Assembly: GCA_023838465.1 (NCBI GenBank) | Contig: JAIVEQ010000001.1 | Span: 175,001-231,727, forward strand | Direction of reading: 5' to 3' | Origin: Candidatus Thiodiazotropha sp. | Lineage (GTDB): Bacteria > Pseudomonadota > Gammaproteobacteria > Chromatiales > Chromatiaceae | DNA length: 56,727 nt | Part shown: positions 29,101 through 38,583 of the stretch, piece by piece | Layout of the letters: the number at the start of each line of letters is the position of its first letter | Position numbering within the stretch: position 1 is the stretch's first letter | Made by a program: the position numbers and the translations under genes | Notes under the pieces: generated by a model | The model's database searches: none | What the model was told of the DNA's origin: nothing | What the model saw: only the letters and a program-made list of their open reading frames with translations

Positions 29101-31374
29101 CGAGTTACAAACGGGGTCCGATTGACGCATGGGTCTACTATGCCGGGTCAGTCCCACCCATTTGAGTTGAGTGTAGGGCCGGGCAGCCACCAGTTGACCC
29201 TGTCACCCCATCAACATCCACTCTTATTGAAAGTCGAAGCATTGTCACCGCTGCAACCCTTATCCGTATTGTCTGAGCCATCACCGGATGTTGCCTCGAT
29301 GCCTTATGTTGACTCGATCGATGCAAAATTAATCGATCCATTTCCGGGCCAGGATGTGCAGTGGGTCAAGGCCTGTACCAAGGTGGCGCATCAGACAGAG
29401 ACGGTGGAATTCGAAGACACCGCCCAGGAACGTGGCGAACCGTTTCACACGACACTGCTTTCAACGCCAGAATCCCTGTCTGGTACCGATGAAAATGACC
29501 AAAAAATCTACCAGCAAATGGCTCAATGGCTTTGGAAGGCGGAACAATATCCTGATCGTGCACTGCCGGTCTTGGCCCAGGCAGAGGCACTGTTTGCACA
29601 ACATGCGACGCGTACTGAACTGCAGGGAATCATACGACGACTGCGGCGTTTTGCCGTTTGGAGGCCACTGGATGACGTGCTATCCAGCGCCGGACAACAC
29701 TATATACAGCAGACCCAATTCCACCCCGAGAGTGCTGGGTTACGAATCCGTAACGCCTTGCTTGAACCACTACTGGATGGCGAGCGATTGATCTATGCCG
29801 GACAACGCTTGGGTATTGCCTTACACAACCCATCCGCTCCATCGACCATTACCTTGACCTTTAAGCTGCAAGAGCTTGCCTATGTTGATGCACGGAATTT
29901 AACCGCACGCTATCGTGTTGATGAGGGTGAGCACCATGTTGTTCATCTGATCCCTGACCAGCCTAGTCAGCGTGTGCAGGTCAGGATTCCGCAGGGTCGG
30001 CATCTACTCCGGGTAGAAATGTTGGATCCTGTGCAAAACCAGATCCTGCGTCTCGGCTTAGCGAGTAAGAATCAGCTGATGGAGTTCAATGGGGATCGTG
30101 TTCAGGAGCGTGCCTACCAGGTGGCTACCCAGGATGAACCGGTGGAACTGGCCCTCGAAGGTCCGGTCTGGATACGGGTGGATGAAGCGGATGGTGGACA
30201 AACCCGCAGTCGTTACCTTTTTGTCGAACCAGGTTGGCGTGAATTGCAGCTCTTGCCCAGGAGCGGACAACAAGAGAGTCTCTATCGCCTGTTTTATCAA
30301 CAACCTGTAATGGAAAGCAAGCAAAGTCTGCCGCGTAAAAGGCGCCACTTTCAGCCGAATATGATGCCGGTCAGCCAAGACTCTGAACTCAAGCTGCCTG
30401 TAGAACCTATTGAAGATTTTTTACCCATGTCTGACCAAGAGGATGGCACCTGGAGTTTCTACGGTCGACTGGCCAGCCGACGCAACCTGGATGAGGATCG
30501 GGACAATAATCGATCCGAACGATTCGTAGAGTTGGGTGTTACCCATCGCCTCTTTCAGCAAGCGGCCGACCGCTATCTGGAATCAGGCATGCTGATGAGG
30601 GTCCGTGAGACCGGTGGTCCGACCTTGGGATTGAATGGGCGAATGCGTTGGCAGAGCGACTTTCGCGCCATCACCCTGGATCTTCAGGGTGACCTGTTTC
30701 TCCAGCAACCCGAAAGTGATATTGGTGTGGAGGGGGCCATGGTGTTGAAAGCCGCCCTATCACAACACCGGCAGCTGGATGCCAAGAGCCACCACCGACC
30801 GACACTCAGCCTGTTCCAGCGCTGGCTCAGTATGGACCGGGTGCCTGAGGTTTCGAGTGAATCTGTGGATCAGGATATCTTTACCCGCTATAAGGGTGAT
30901 CATCAGCGTGGACTTAAATTAGGTGATACCTTCACTCACTACCCTTGGCGGGACAATCGTCTCCGTGCCAGTCTGTCTCTGACCAGTAACGAAGCACTGA
31001 ATCCCTTTGACCCGGATCATGCCGATTATACGCTGGGAGCAGATCAGCTGGTAGGTGATCTGAATCTGGGTCTGAGCTACCGATGGCGCCACTATTTCGA
31101 CGACGATGATCGTAGTGATAACAGCAATCAACACAACCTGCGCCTGCGCCTGGATTGGCGTCGCTGGTCGACACCGCATCGTGGTTGGCATGTGGGGTTG
31201 AATCTGGATCATGAACTGGATTCCGGGGATACATCGGTCTTTATCACCCTGAGCAACCAGCGGGCCAATGGGCGTTTCTATCGGGACTATCGTCAGGGAA
31301 CGGTCGCATTCGAATCGCTACGCACAAGGCATGAGCTGGAGCGTCACTTCCCATCCAGTGAGGCAGATCAATGA
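26191..31374 (+). CDS. Giant secreted protein with helical repeats and C-terminal outer-membrane-barrel-like domain
   Basis: A 1727-residue protein. TTG at 26191 overlaps the previous stop (TTGA), has GGGAG at 26179-26183 and gives a good signal peptide (LFLAIGLSCFAVSSMA). Three related beta modules are seen, each starting like IEGPTRLKL and ending like PEGRHKLKL: about 198-282, 924-1005 and 1317-1356. Residues ~640-880 are helical and TPR-like (WVRAIEAWSAMLPHAG). From about 1420 to the end the sequence alternates as in amphipathic strands (LRASLSLTSNEALN, LNLGLSYRWRHYF, LRLRLDWRRW), consistent with an outer-membrane beta-barrel of about 300 residues. This layout recalls exopolysaccharide porins such as PgaA and BcsC, although no sequence family is claimed. 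Probable exporter of the operon's product. Confidence 0.78.
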   Translation: MILVWRLFLAIGLSCFAVSSMALDQQRLLRSDGVTPFRYWDNLEGAPYWLSGEVPRYHYDEGLHSIHLKPGSTTLIRLPAREGLRLRKLGGPLLSEELLVEFSNGSSLFIEMTLQPGPDDSWNLMPEGGGERLVRLSRPASYKNDIEIILYVSRMPELPPLARYRQLPSVEGEVAQLQEQGKPVGQPVWSVDQIQSIEIEIEGPTRLKLESWLRYSGAVNEPRQLYRLLSELDGVVTPSRALYGRADLHRRWLLDSCLEVLGLSQQVYVDIPEGRHKLKLRASTSVLIRLHGRPEAGDFLLQRNQFHSLTKRPPQPGVTESMLVDLGHLARDNRQSGTTAQALDSVDRLSDSAPMEREWVSEAQALDGRHGFFRPLFPYNKPDATAVSVLWPAKSQLRWDDQQPLLIPESLQSNLAKGIGGRQFLTLPEGQDKAYLFHLPVRNAVSRLRLLVGPNKGEENQEIFLQLNQQPPRKLIQLPNPPLSKEAYWPNPAMAARMLSMDGAATISHTTSVADLELPLSADINTVRLWQSANNSQPVVLALDMRMAGHHAANEPEYRFLIDELKPETHQQMLRQSLVSIAQLAKSQQAIVHLFDSIPANDSSTEKTLLNDWLPLLRFLYSRYSRFVAMVEQPLPLLRSEKGVDLPLQELRRQAEQAVIEQDWVRAIEAWSAMLPHAGDEVRRHALMQRISGLKARGEGYLAELQLRGMLIHGLDRVLQDEAAKELALGYEKNQNDQGRIDLAVTRAILSPQPDRLVDLAWALIRDGHPDWATKILLSLPKGQRPPSILLQASYTAGWWRTFDLTLGALQDRQIQALWQGYQAQLFGDFDRAVSAWKNGGSRGKALIKSLQRGLDLRRQFGVSEKPGKVLLHEWADWWGKQPGERRWRSIDSDISDFDGVETLYVPDQDLTFRAFRSLRDSPVKLTIQGPRRLRIIARPLHPNPTEAPIDDWLLVSDGSEKWYFPINGNRVTNGVRLTHGSTMPGQSHPFELSVGPGSHQLTLSPHQHPLLLKVEALSPLQPLSVLSEPSPDVASMPYVDSIDAKLIDPFPGQDVQWVKACTKVAHQTETVEFEDTAQERGEPFHTTLLSTPESLSGTDENDQKIYQQMAQWLWKAEQYPDRALPVLAQAEALFAQHATRTELQGIIRRLRRFAVWRPLDDVLSSAGQHYIQQTQFHPESAGLRIRNALLEPLLDGERLIYAGQRLGIALHNPSAPSTITLTFKLQELAYVDARNLTARYRVDEGEHHVVHLIPDQPSQRVQVRIPQGRHLLRVEMLDPVQNQILRLGLASKNQLMEFNGDRVQERAYQVATQDEPVELALEGPVWIRVDEADGGQTRSRYLFVEPGWRELQLLPRSGQQESLYRLFYQQPVMESKQSLPRKRRHFQPNMMPVSQDSELKLPVEPIEDFLPMSDQEDGTWSFYGRLASRRNLDEDRDNNRSERFVELGVTHRLFQQAADRYLESGMLMRVRETGGPTLGLNGRMRWQSDFRAITLDLQGDLFLQQPESDIGVEGAMVLKAALSQHRQLDAKSHHRPTLSLFQRWLSMDRVPEVSSESVDQDIFTRYKGDHQRGLKLGDTFTHYPWRDNRLRASLSLTSNEALNPFDPDHADYTLGADQLVGDLNLGLSYRWRHYFDDDDRSDNSNQHNLRLRLDWRRWSTPHRGWHVGLNLDHELDSGDTSVFITLSNQRANGRFYRDYRQGTVAFESLRTRHELERHFPSSEADQ

Positions 31375-34300
31375 AGCAGAATCCTGCCCGTCGTTTACTG
31401 GAGCTTGGATTTCATAGGATATGGTTGCGGGTTGATCGGCCATTGGTTGACCGATTGGAGTCCGGGTTCAAGGTCTGGTTGGATCAACAACCGCATATGG
31501 AAGGTATCTCGATCACTGAAGAGAACCTGCATGCCCGGTTGCTGGTGGAGTACCTGGGGTTCTTGGTTCAGGAAAAACTGGAACAGATGGATAGTCTACG
31601 GGCGGGCTTCACTGAGTTCAGTCAACGCCATGCCCATGCGGCCACTCAGCGGGAGAAGCAGGCCCATATCCTGGGTTATGCTGAGCGACTCGGGGCCACA
31701 CCAAGGCAGCTGGCTGCTGACCGTAAGGCTATCGAGCGTTGGTTCGGTTATGACGCCATGGCAGAGCGATACGAGCGGCGCTACCGGGAAGCGGAGCGTG
31801 AGCTGGTGGTGGTGCTTGGGCGGCTGGGTGTGATCGCCGGCCACTACCTGGAGACCTTCGCTGTCCCGGAGCAGAGCATCGTCTCATGGCGGCAACTGAA
31901 GTTAGAAAAAATAGTGCGCCCTCTGCTCGCCTATGAGGGGGATTCCAGGGTGCGTATTGCCGCCTTCGAATCGCTTGCCGCCAGTTTGGTGAGTCTGCCT
32001 CATGAGGTGCAAGAGAGAGCCGCAACCGACACCACATTGCGTTTCATCTATCGCTCTGCCTTGGAACGTCGACAGGAGATATGGATTCAGTGTGCGGCCT
32101 TGGGTCTGTTGCAGACACTCTCAACGGAGTCGCTGATCTCAGCGCTGCAACATCGCCTGGAAAGCCCCGGAAAAGGAGACGATCTGTTCGTCCGCCGGCG
32201 TGCTATGCGTTTGCTTGGAGAACAACTTGCCGACTCACCTGAGCTGGAGTCGTTGTTGTTGAGAGTAAAGGATGACCCCAATCCTGCCGTACGCCAACTT
32301 ATCGTTACTTCTATCAACCATGCAGACAGTCGGACTGTCGAGCTCTTGTTAAAGGCCTTGATTCAGCATGATCAAGAGCCAACAGTCCGCGCAGCGACCC
32401 TGTTGGGATTACGTGGTCTGGTAGATCGTGAAGATCTGTATGAGATCATTCTTGATCAACTGCGAACATCTCTCGCTTCTGAGCAACATCGATTCGTGCT
32501 TCGGGTAGGTCTGAAGATCCTGGTGGATATTCATCAGGACCTGTTTGAATCGGAGCAACGCCATCTTGCCTGTCGCTGGCATACGGTACTGTTACCGATT
32601 TTAGCCTATTTGCATCGGCAAGCGGGCGACCTGGCAGTACGTCGCTGGGCTGCTGAAGAAAAGGAGCGGATGTGGGTGTTGCAGACCCCGTCGGCTAGAA
32701 GCCTGTCGGCTGCATTGAGTGAGCAGATAGCCGCTATCCCACCACGGCAAGCAGCTCGACTTAAGCGGACCCTGCTGAAGCAGGCAGATAGGGATCTCCT
32801 TGGCAGAACCCTCTCATGCCTGGCGCAGAAAGAGTTCGACTTGGAACTTGAATCCAACCTCTTTGGCAATCGCCTACGCCGAGGTAATCGGCTAGGCTTT
32901 CGCGCTTGGCGACTCTGGCATGAGTGGTGGCGTCCATCCACCGATAAGCGACAGGGTTTCCCCCATACGACAGGACGAATCTACCGGGGAGCGCTGCATG
33001 CTCCCTCTGCTGTGATGGCGGAGCTGGCCGAAACACGGGTGCCTGGTGAGCCGGTGCACATAGCCGAGGAGGGGGGGCGTCGTCCCTACCTGCCCCTGGT
33101 GGACGAGGTGATATCGGCCCTGGATGCCGGTCTGCTTCGTGGCAAGCCCTTGTGGCTCTATAGCGCCGAAGGGGTCACCGAGCTATTACCGCCTGACTCG
33201 CTTGTACGTCGATTAGCGGCGCGATTTGTATTGACCCTGCGTTTTGATCACTACGCTCGGCAGCGTAATTGGCAGGAAGGGGAACGTAGGTCGCCTGCTG
33301 CCTATGCAGAGTCACTGCAACGTCTCGGCATCAAAATTCATTTTACCGCCCATCAGGAGACGCCCTGCAACAGCCAGCCGGAGGATGAAGCGGAGCTGCC
33401 AGGCTGGGGAGCGGATCCGGCAGTAGAGCGGTTCTTTCCCGGATTGGCTGCCATACCTTTCCCGTTCCAGGATTTTTTCGAGCGTTTGCAGGACTATTTC
33501 TACTCAGTCTATCAAAATAATATCAAACAACTGTTGCTGTTCCTGGTTGCCGCGATGATCGGCATGTTTGGTCGTCACCTCTATCTCAATGCCAGGATCA
33601 GATCGGCGCGTCGCTCGATGCCTCTGGTGATTGGCGGATGGGGTACCCGGGGAAAATCAGGTACAGAGCGTCTTAAGGCGGCCTTGATCAATGCCAAGGG
33701 GTATTCGGTGTTGTCAAAGACCACCGGCTGCGAGGCGATGTTTCTGCATTCCCATCCCAATGGACGTTTGCGGGAGATGATGTTATTCCGCCCCTACGAT
33801 AAAGCGACCATCTGGGAACAGGCTAATTTGGTGCGTCTGGGTCAACGTCTGAATATTGATGTTTTCCTGTGGGAGTGCATGGGGTTGACCCCCTCCTATG
33901 TTGGGATACTTCAACAGCAATGGATGAAAGATGATCTTTCCACCATCACCAACACCTATCCTGATCATGAGGACCTGCAGGGACCGGCGGGTTACAACAT
34001 CCCCGAAGTGATGACTAACTTTATTCCTGAAAAAAGTGTGTTGATTACCACGGAAGAGCAGATGTTGCCGATCCTTCGGGCTGCCGCCCAATCGAAACAG
34101 ACCAGGTTGCGTACAGCGGGTTGGCTCCAGTCCGGTCTGTTGCCTCCGGACATCCTGCAACGTTTCCCCTATGAGGAGCACCCTGACAATATTGCACTGG
34201 TTTTGGAACTCGCTGATGAATTCGGTTTGGAAGAGGATTATGCCCTGAAAGAGATGGCTGATCGGGTTGTGCCTGACCTGGGGGTGCTTAAGACATCGCC

Positions 34301-35621
34301 CCTGGCACATGTGAAAGGTCGCCAGATGGAGTTTATCAACGGCATGTCTGCTAACGAGCGTTTCGGCTGTCTGAGTAACTGGCAGAGAACAGGCTTTGCA
34401 GATCATGATCCTTATACAAATCCTGAAACATGGCTCGCCACGGTGGTCAATAATCGTGCTGATAGAGAACCCCGCTCACAAGTTTTTGCCGCGATTCTGG
34501 CAGAGGATATTGCAGCGGATCATCACTTTTTAATTGGCACCAATCTGGATGGTCTGCGTGGCTACATCAGAGATGCATGGGATCAGTATGCTGAGAACAT
34601 TTCACTATTTGGTGGAGAGGGCTCTAAAGAAAGCGAACCTGTTTCTGTGTTGAAAAAAATGGCCCGACGCTATCGTCTGCCCTATATGCCAACCCATGTG
34701 CAGGGTCGGTTGCGGGAGATGTTGAAGGGGATTGAAGCGAACGTTGCCAGCGAAGTACTTGAAGCGTTATGGGACAAGCCGGAAAGTCTGCATGAAAAGC
34801 TCATTGCCAACCATTCCCGTGAATTGGTCGCAGATATCGTCCGGTTCCATCAACAGCAACTGGGTCTCTATCAGCAGTTCTGCCATCTTGCTGACAAGAT
34901 CCAGGATAAATCCACAGATAGACAGGTTCTTGAGCAACAGTTCAAAGAGCAGCTATGGAGTTGGTTTTGGGGCAAGTTTACGGTTATTGAAGATCCTAAT
35001 AGCAGTGGTGAACAGGTCATTCGGGACATTATTAAAGGCACGCCACCAGGACTGAAAAGCCGGACCATGGGCTTACAGAACATCAAAGGTACTGGCCTCG
35101 ATTTTGTTTATCGTTGGCAGGCTTGGGAGCTTTGTCACCAACACTTTACGCAGCTTGATGCCAAGGATCCCTCCGAAGCCCGTGAAGGTCTGCGTAATCT
35201 CTCTGCATTTAAGGATTATGGACAGTTGAGTGAAGAGACGGTGAGTCAGGTTATCGAACGGGTACGTCATAAAAAATTGGCTCAAAACGAACTTTTTCAG
35301 GCTGAGTTACAGGTAATTGTTGCCAACCTGGATGAGGCAATGAAAAGCGTCAGAGATAAAATGGATGCAGGCCGCAGCGTTGGGTTCCTGGCCCTGGTCC
35401 TGGATGGCGTCGAGGCCTTTCTTGACTCCGGGGATGCGGTTCGCCGACGTAAGCTTGCTAATCGTATTTACCGGGACCTGCAAAACGAACATATCAGTCA
35501 CGAGCGAGCTGCACTGGAGCTTCAGGCCCTCAACAAACGTCAAAAAGAGGGTTGGCTAAAACAGCGTGCGTTCGAATTGGTTGGTGCCACTAAAAAAGGC
35601 AAAGGAGAAAAAGACAAATAA
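31371..35621 (+). CDS. PgsB/CapB-type amide ligase with HEAT-like N-terminal extension
   Basis: A 1416-residue protein. Residues ~180-470 contain HEAT-like helical repeats (DDPNPAVRQLIVTSI, QEPTVRAATLLGLRGL). A membrane helix lies near 716-735 (QLLLFLVAAMIGMFG). From about 750 a Mur-ligase-type domain of the PgsB/CapB kind begins: ATP loop GTRGKSGTERL (about 758-768), KTTGCEA, WECMGLTPSYV and the NTYPDHEDLQGP segment. These enzymes activate a carboxylate as acyl phosphate and join it to an amine, as in gamma-glutamyl chain growth. About 350 helical residues follow the ligase. Canonical PgsB is near 400 residues, so this is more than three times larger. The substrate is not shown by sequence; glutamate is only the family precedent. 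ATG overlaps the preceding stop. Confidence 0.88.
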   Translation: MKQNPARRLLELGFHRIWLRVDRPLVDRLESGFKVWLDQQPHMEGISITEENLHARLLVEYLGFLVQEKLEQMDSLRAGFTEFSQRHAHAATQREKQAHILGYAERLGATPRQLAADRKAIERWFGYDAMAERYERRYREAERELVVVLGRLGVIAGHYLETFAVPEQSIVSWRQLKLEKIVRPLLAYEGDSRVRIAAFESLAASLVSLPHEVQERAATDTTLRFIYRSALERRQEIWIQCAALGLLQTLSTESLISALQHRLESPGKGDDLFVRRRAMRLLGEQLADSPELESLLLRVKDDPNPAVRQLIVTSINHADSRTVELLLKALIQHDQEPTVRAATLLGLRGLVDREDLYEIILDQLRTSLASEQHRFVLRVGLKILVDIHQDLFESEQRHLACRWHTVLLPILAYLHRQAGDLAVRRWAAEEKERMWVLQTPSARSLSAALSEQIAAIPPRQAARLKRTLLKQADRDLLGRTLSCLAQKEFDLELESNLFGNRLRRGNRLGFRAWRLWHEWWRPSTDKRQGFPHTTGRIYRGALHAPSAVMAELAETRVPGEPVHIAEEGGRRPYLPLVDEVISALDAGLLRGKPLWLYSAEGVTELLPPDSLVRRLAARFVLTLRFDHYARQRNWQEGERRSPAAYAESLQRLGIKIHFTAHQETPCNSQPEDEAELPGWGADPAVERFFPGLAAIPFPFQDFFERLQDYFYSVYQNNIKQLLLFLVAAMIGMFGRHLYLNARIRSARRSMPLVIGGWGTRGKSGTERLKAALINAKGYSVLSKTTGCEAMFLHSHPNGRLREMMLFRPYDKATIWEQANLVRLGQRLNIDVFLWECMGLTPSYVGILQQQWMKDDLSTITNTYPDHEDLQGPAGYNIPEVMTNFIPEKSVLITTEEQMLPILRAAAQSKQTRLRTAGWLQSGLLPPDILQRFPYEEHPDNIALVLELADEFGLEEDYALKEMADRVVPDLGVLKTSPLAHVKGRQMEFINGMSANERFGCLSNWQRTGFADHDPYTNPETWLATVVNNRADREPRSQVFAAILAEDIAADHHFLIGTNLDGLRGYIRDAWDQYAENISLFGGEGSKESEPVSVLKKMARRYRLPYMPTHVQGRLREMLKGIEANVASEVLEALWDKPESLHEKLIANHSRELVADIVRFHQQQLGLYQQFCHLADKIQDKSTDRQVLEQQFKEQLWSWFWGKFTVIEDPNSSGEQVIRDIIKGTPPGLKSRTMGLQNIKGTGLDFVYRWQAWELCHQHFTQLDAKDPSEAREGLRNLSAFKDYGQLSEETVSQVIERVRHKKLAQNELFQAELQVIVANLDEAMKSVRDKMDAGRSVGFLALVLDGVEAFLDSGDAVRRRKLANRIYRDLQNEHISHERAALELQALNKRQKEGWLKQRAFELVGATKKGKGEKDK

Positions 35622-35630
35622 TCCCAGAAC

Positions 35631-35654
35631 TACTAACCCGAATGTAGGTTAGTA
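35631..35654 (+). promoter_or_regulatory. Hairpin after the PgsBC-type operon
   Basis: A perfect 8-base inverted repeat, TACTAACC (35631-35638) / GGTTAGTA (35647-35654), with an 8-base loop, starting nine bases after the last stop codon of the operon. There is no T run, so it may protect the mRNA 3' end or terminate only weakly. Confidence 0.45.
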
Positions 35655-35776
35655 AGATCAGGTATCCTTGCCGCCTACAGCCTCAATGGGTAAAGCTGGC
35701 AAATGAATGCCTACCCATAAACAAGCTAGTGATTTTCCTGTAGTTATAACTCGAAATAATAGAAACGGAGTGACTC

Positions 35777-36694
35777 ATGGCATCGGGTTCGAAAAAAGTG
35801 ATTTTTGCGGCATTGATTGGAAATACACTAATTTCCATCACAAAGTTTGTGGCAGCTTCTATTACAGGCAGTTCTGCGATGCTATCCGAGGGAATCCACT
35901 CACTCGTCGATACCGGCAATCAGGGATTGCTGCTCTACGGGATTGCCCGGTCAAAGAAGCTGGCGGATGAGGATTTTCCGTTTGGACATGGCAAAGAGAT
36001 CTACTTCTGGAGCTTTATTGTAGCGATTCTGATCTTCGCCCTGGGGGGTGGTATCTCCATCTATGAAGGCATTAAACATGTTCAGGATCCAGAGCCGATG
36101 AGCAGTCCGCTGGTCAACTACATCGTGCTTGGACTGGCGATCATATTTGAGGGCGTTGCCTGGTTGTTTGCATTTCGTGAGTTTTCCCGTGCCAAAGGAA
36201 AATGGGGTTATGTGGAAGCCATTCAACGTGCCAAGGATCCATCAATCTTTGTGGTGCTGTTCGAGGATACTGCGGCCATGCTTGGCCTAGTCGTTGCCTT
36301 CGCAGGCATAGCGCTGACCCAGTTGACCGGTATTCTGGTATTTGACGGTATCGCCTCTATCATCATCGGCCTGATTCTTGTCGGCACGGCTGTCTGGCTC
36401 GCCTACGAGACCAAGAGCTTGCTGATAGGAGAGAGTGCCAACCCTACCGTAGTGCAAGGTATTCGTGAGTTGGTTAGCAGCAAAGCGTCGATTGAGTGTG
36501 TTAATGAGGTTTTGACCATGCACATGGGGCCGGACTTTATTTTGGCGAATCTGAGCGTCGATTTCAGAGATAGTATCACCGCAGATGAGGTGGAGAGGAC
36601 AATCGGTGAAATGGATGGCTCAATTAAGGAGCAGTTTCCTCAGGTGAAGCGAATCTTTATCGAGGCGGAAAAGCGAATTGGATTAGATGGTTGA
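35777..36694 (+). CDS. Cation diffusion facilitator family transporter
   Basis: A 305-residue CDF-type membrane transporter with about six helices. The first metal-site motif is HSLVDTGNQ (His and Asp spaced four apart, about 41-45), the second EDTAAMLG (about 160). The conserved FPFGHGKE loop lies near 68 and a C-terminal cytoplasmic domain starts about 205. CDF proteins move zinc or similar divalent metals out of the cytoplasm in exchange for protons. The sequence resembles the ZNT9-like branch more than FieF/ZitB, so zinc specificity is uncertain. GGAGTG precedes the ATG. The rplU promoter begins within its stop codon. Confidence 0.9.
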   Translation: MASGSKKVIFAALIGNTLISITKFVAASITGSSAMLSEGIHSLVDTGNQGLLLYGIARSKKLADEDFPFGHGKEIYFWSFIVAILIFALGGGISIYEGIKHVQDPEPMSSPLVNYIVLGLAIIFEGVAWLFAFREFSRAKGKWGYVEAIQRAKDPSIFVVLFEDTAAMLGLVVAFAGIALTQLTGILVFDGIASIIIGLILVGTAVWLAYETKSLLIGESANPTVVQGIRELVSSKASIECVNEVLTMHMGPDFILANLSVDFRDSITADEVERTIGEMDGSIKEQFPQVKRIFIEAEKRIGLDG

Positions 36695-36719
36695 CCGACA
36701 TGAAGCTTGTGGGTAGAAT
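36691..36719 (+). promoter_or_regulatory. Sigma-70-type promoter of rplU-rpmA
   Basis: TTGACC (36691-36696), a 17-base spacer and TAGAAT (36714-36719). The -35 box overlaps the stop codon of the CDF gene. The leader of about 58 bases before rplU contains a small GC-rich hairpin (CGCC...GGCG, about 36735-36752) that could be a control site, though none is established. Confidence 0.8.
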
Positions 36720-36784
36720 TCCCGCTCTTTACTTCGCCTGATTGTCTGGCGGGGGAATAACGCTTTTTTTCGGGGATTAATGCA

Positions 36785-37096
36785 ATGTATGCGGTAATTC
36801 AAACCGGTGGCAAACAGTATCGCGTTTCTGAAGGCGACACCCTCAAGGTCGAAATGTTGACTGCAGATGAGGGCGCCTCCGTCGAGCTGGACAAGGTTTT
36901 GATGATCACCAACGGTGATGACGTCAAGGTCGGGACACCTTATGTAGATGGCGGTAAGGTTACGGCTACTGTGAAATCCCACGGTCGTAGCAAGAAGGTC
37001 AATATCATCAAGTTTCGTCGTCGTAAACACCACATGAAGCGCCAGGGTCACCGTCAGTGGTTCACTGAGCTTCAGGTAACCAGCATAAGCGGCTGA
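36785..37096 (+). CDS. rplU: 50S ribosomal protein L21
   Basis: A 103-residue L21. It starts [14 protein letters not shown] and contains [12 protein letters not shown] and the [14 protein letters not shown] rRNA-binding segment, all family hallmarks. It binds 23S rRNA in the large subunit. First gene of the rplU-rpmA unit, with its own promoter directly upstream. Confidence 0.99.
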   Translation: MYAVIQTGGKQYRVSEGDTLKVEMLTADEGASVELDKVLMITNGDDVKVGTPYVDGGKVTATVKSHGRSKKVNIIKFRRRKHHMKRQGHRQWFTELQVTSISG

Positions 37097-37108
37097 GGAG
37101 AGAGATAG

Positions 37109-38502
<1,394 letters not shown>

Positions 38503-38583
38503 TTGTAGTTGGAGGTATACTGTCCCTCTAATGCTTGATGAGTGAGTGACGGGCTGGATGACATATCATGGTGTAGGTATCAG

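Noticed and set aside
33783..34406. 207-codon minus-strand frame opposite the PgsB-type domain
   Set aside because: Antisense to clear Mur-ligase motifs; no independent start signal.
36735..36752. L21-leader-type riboregulator before rplU
   Set aside because: Only a short CGCC/GGCG stem is visible; it does not match a known L21 leader fold that I can recognise.
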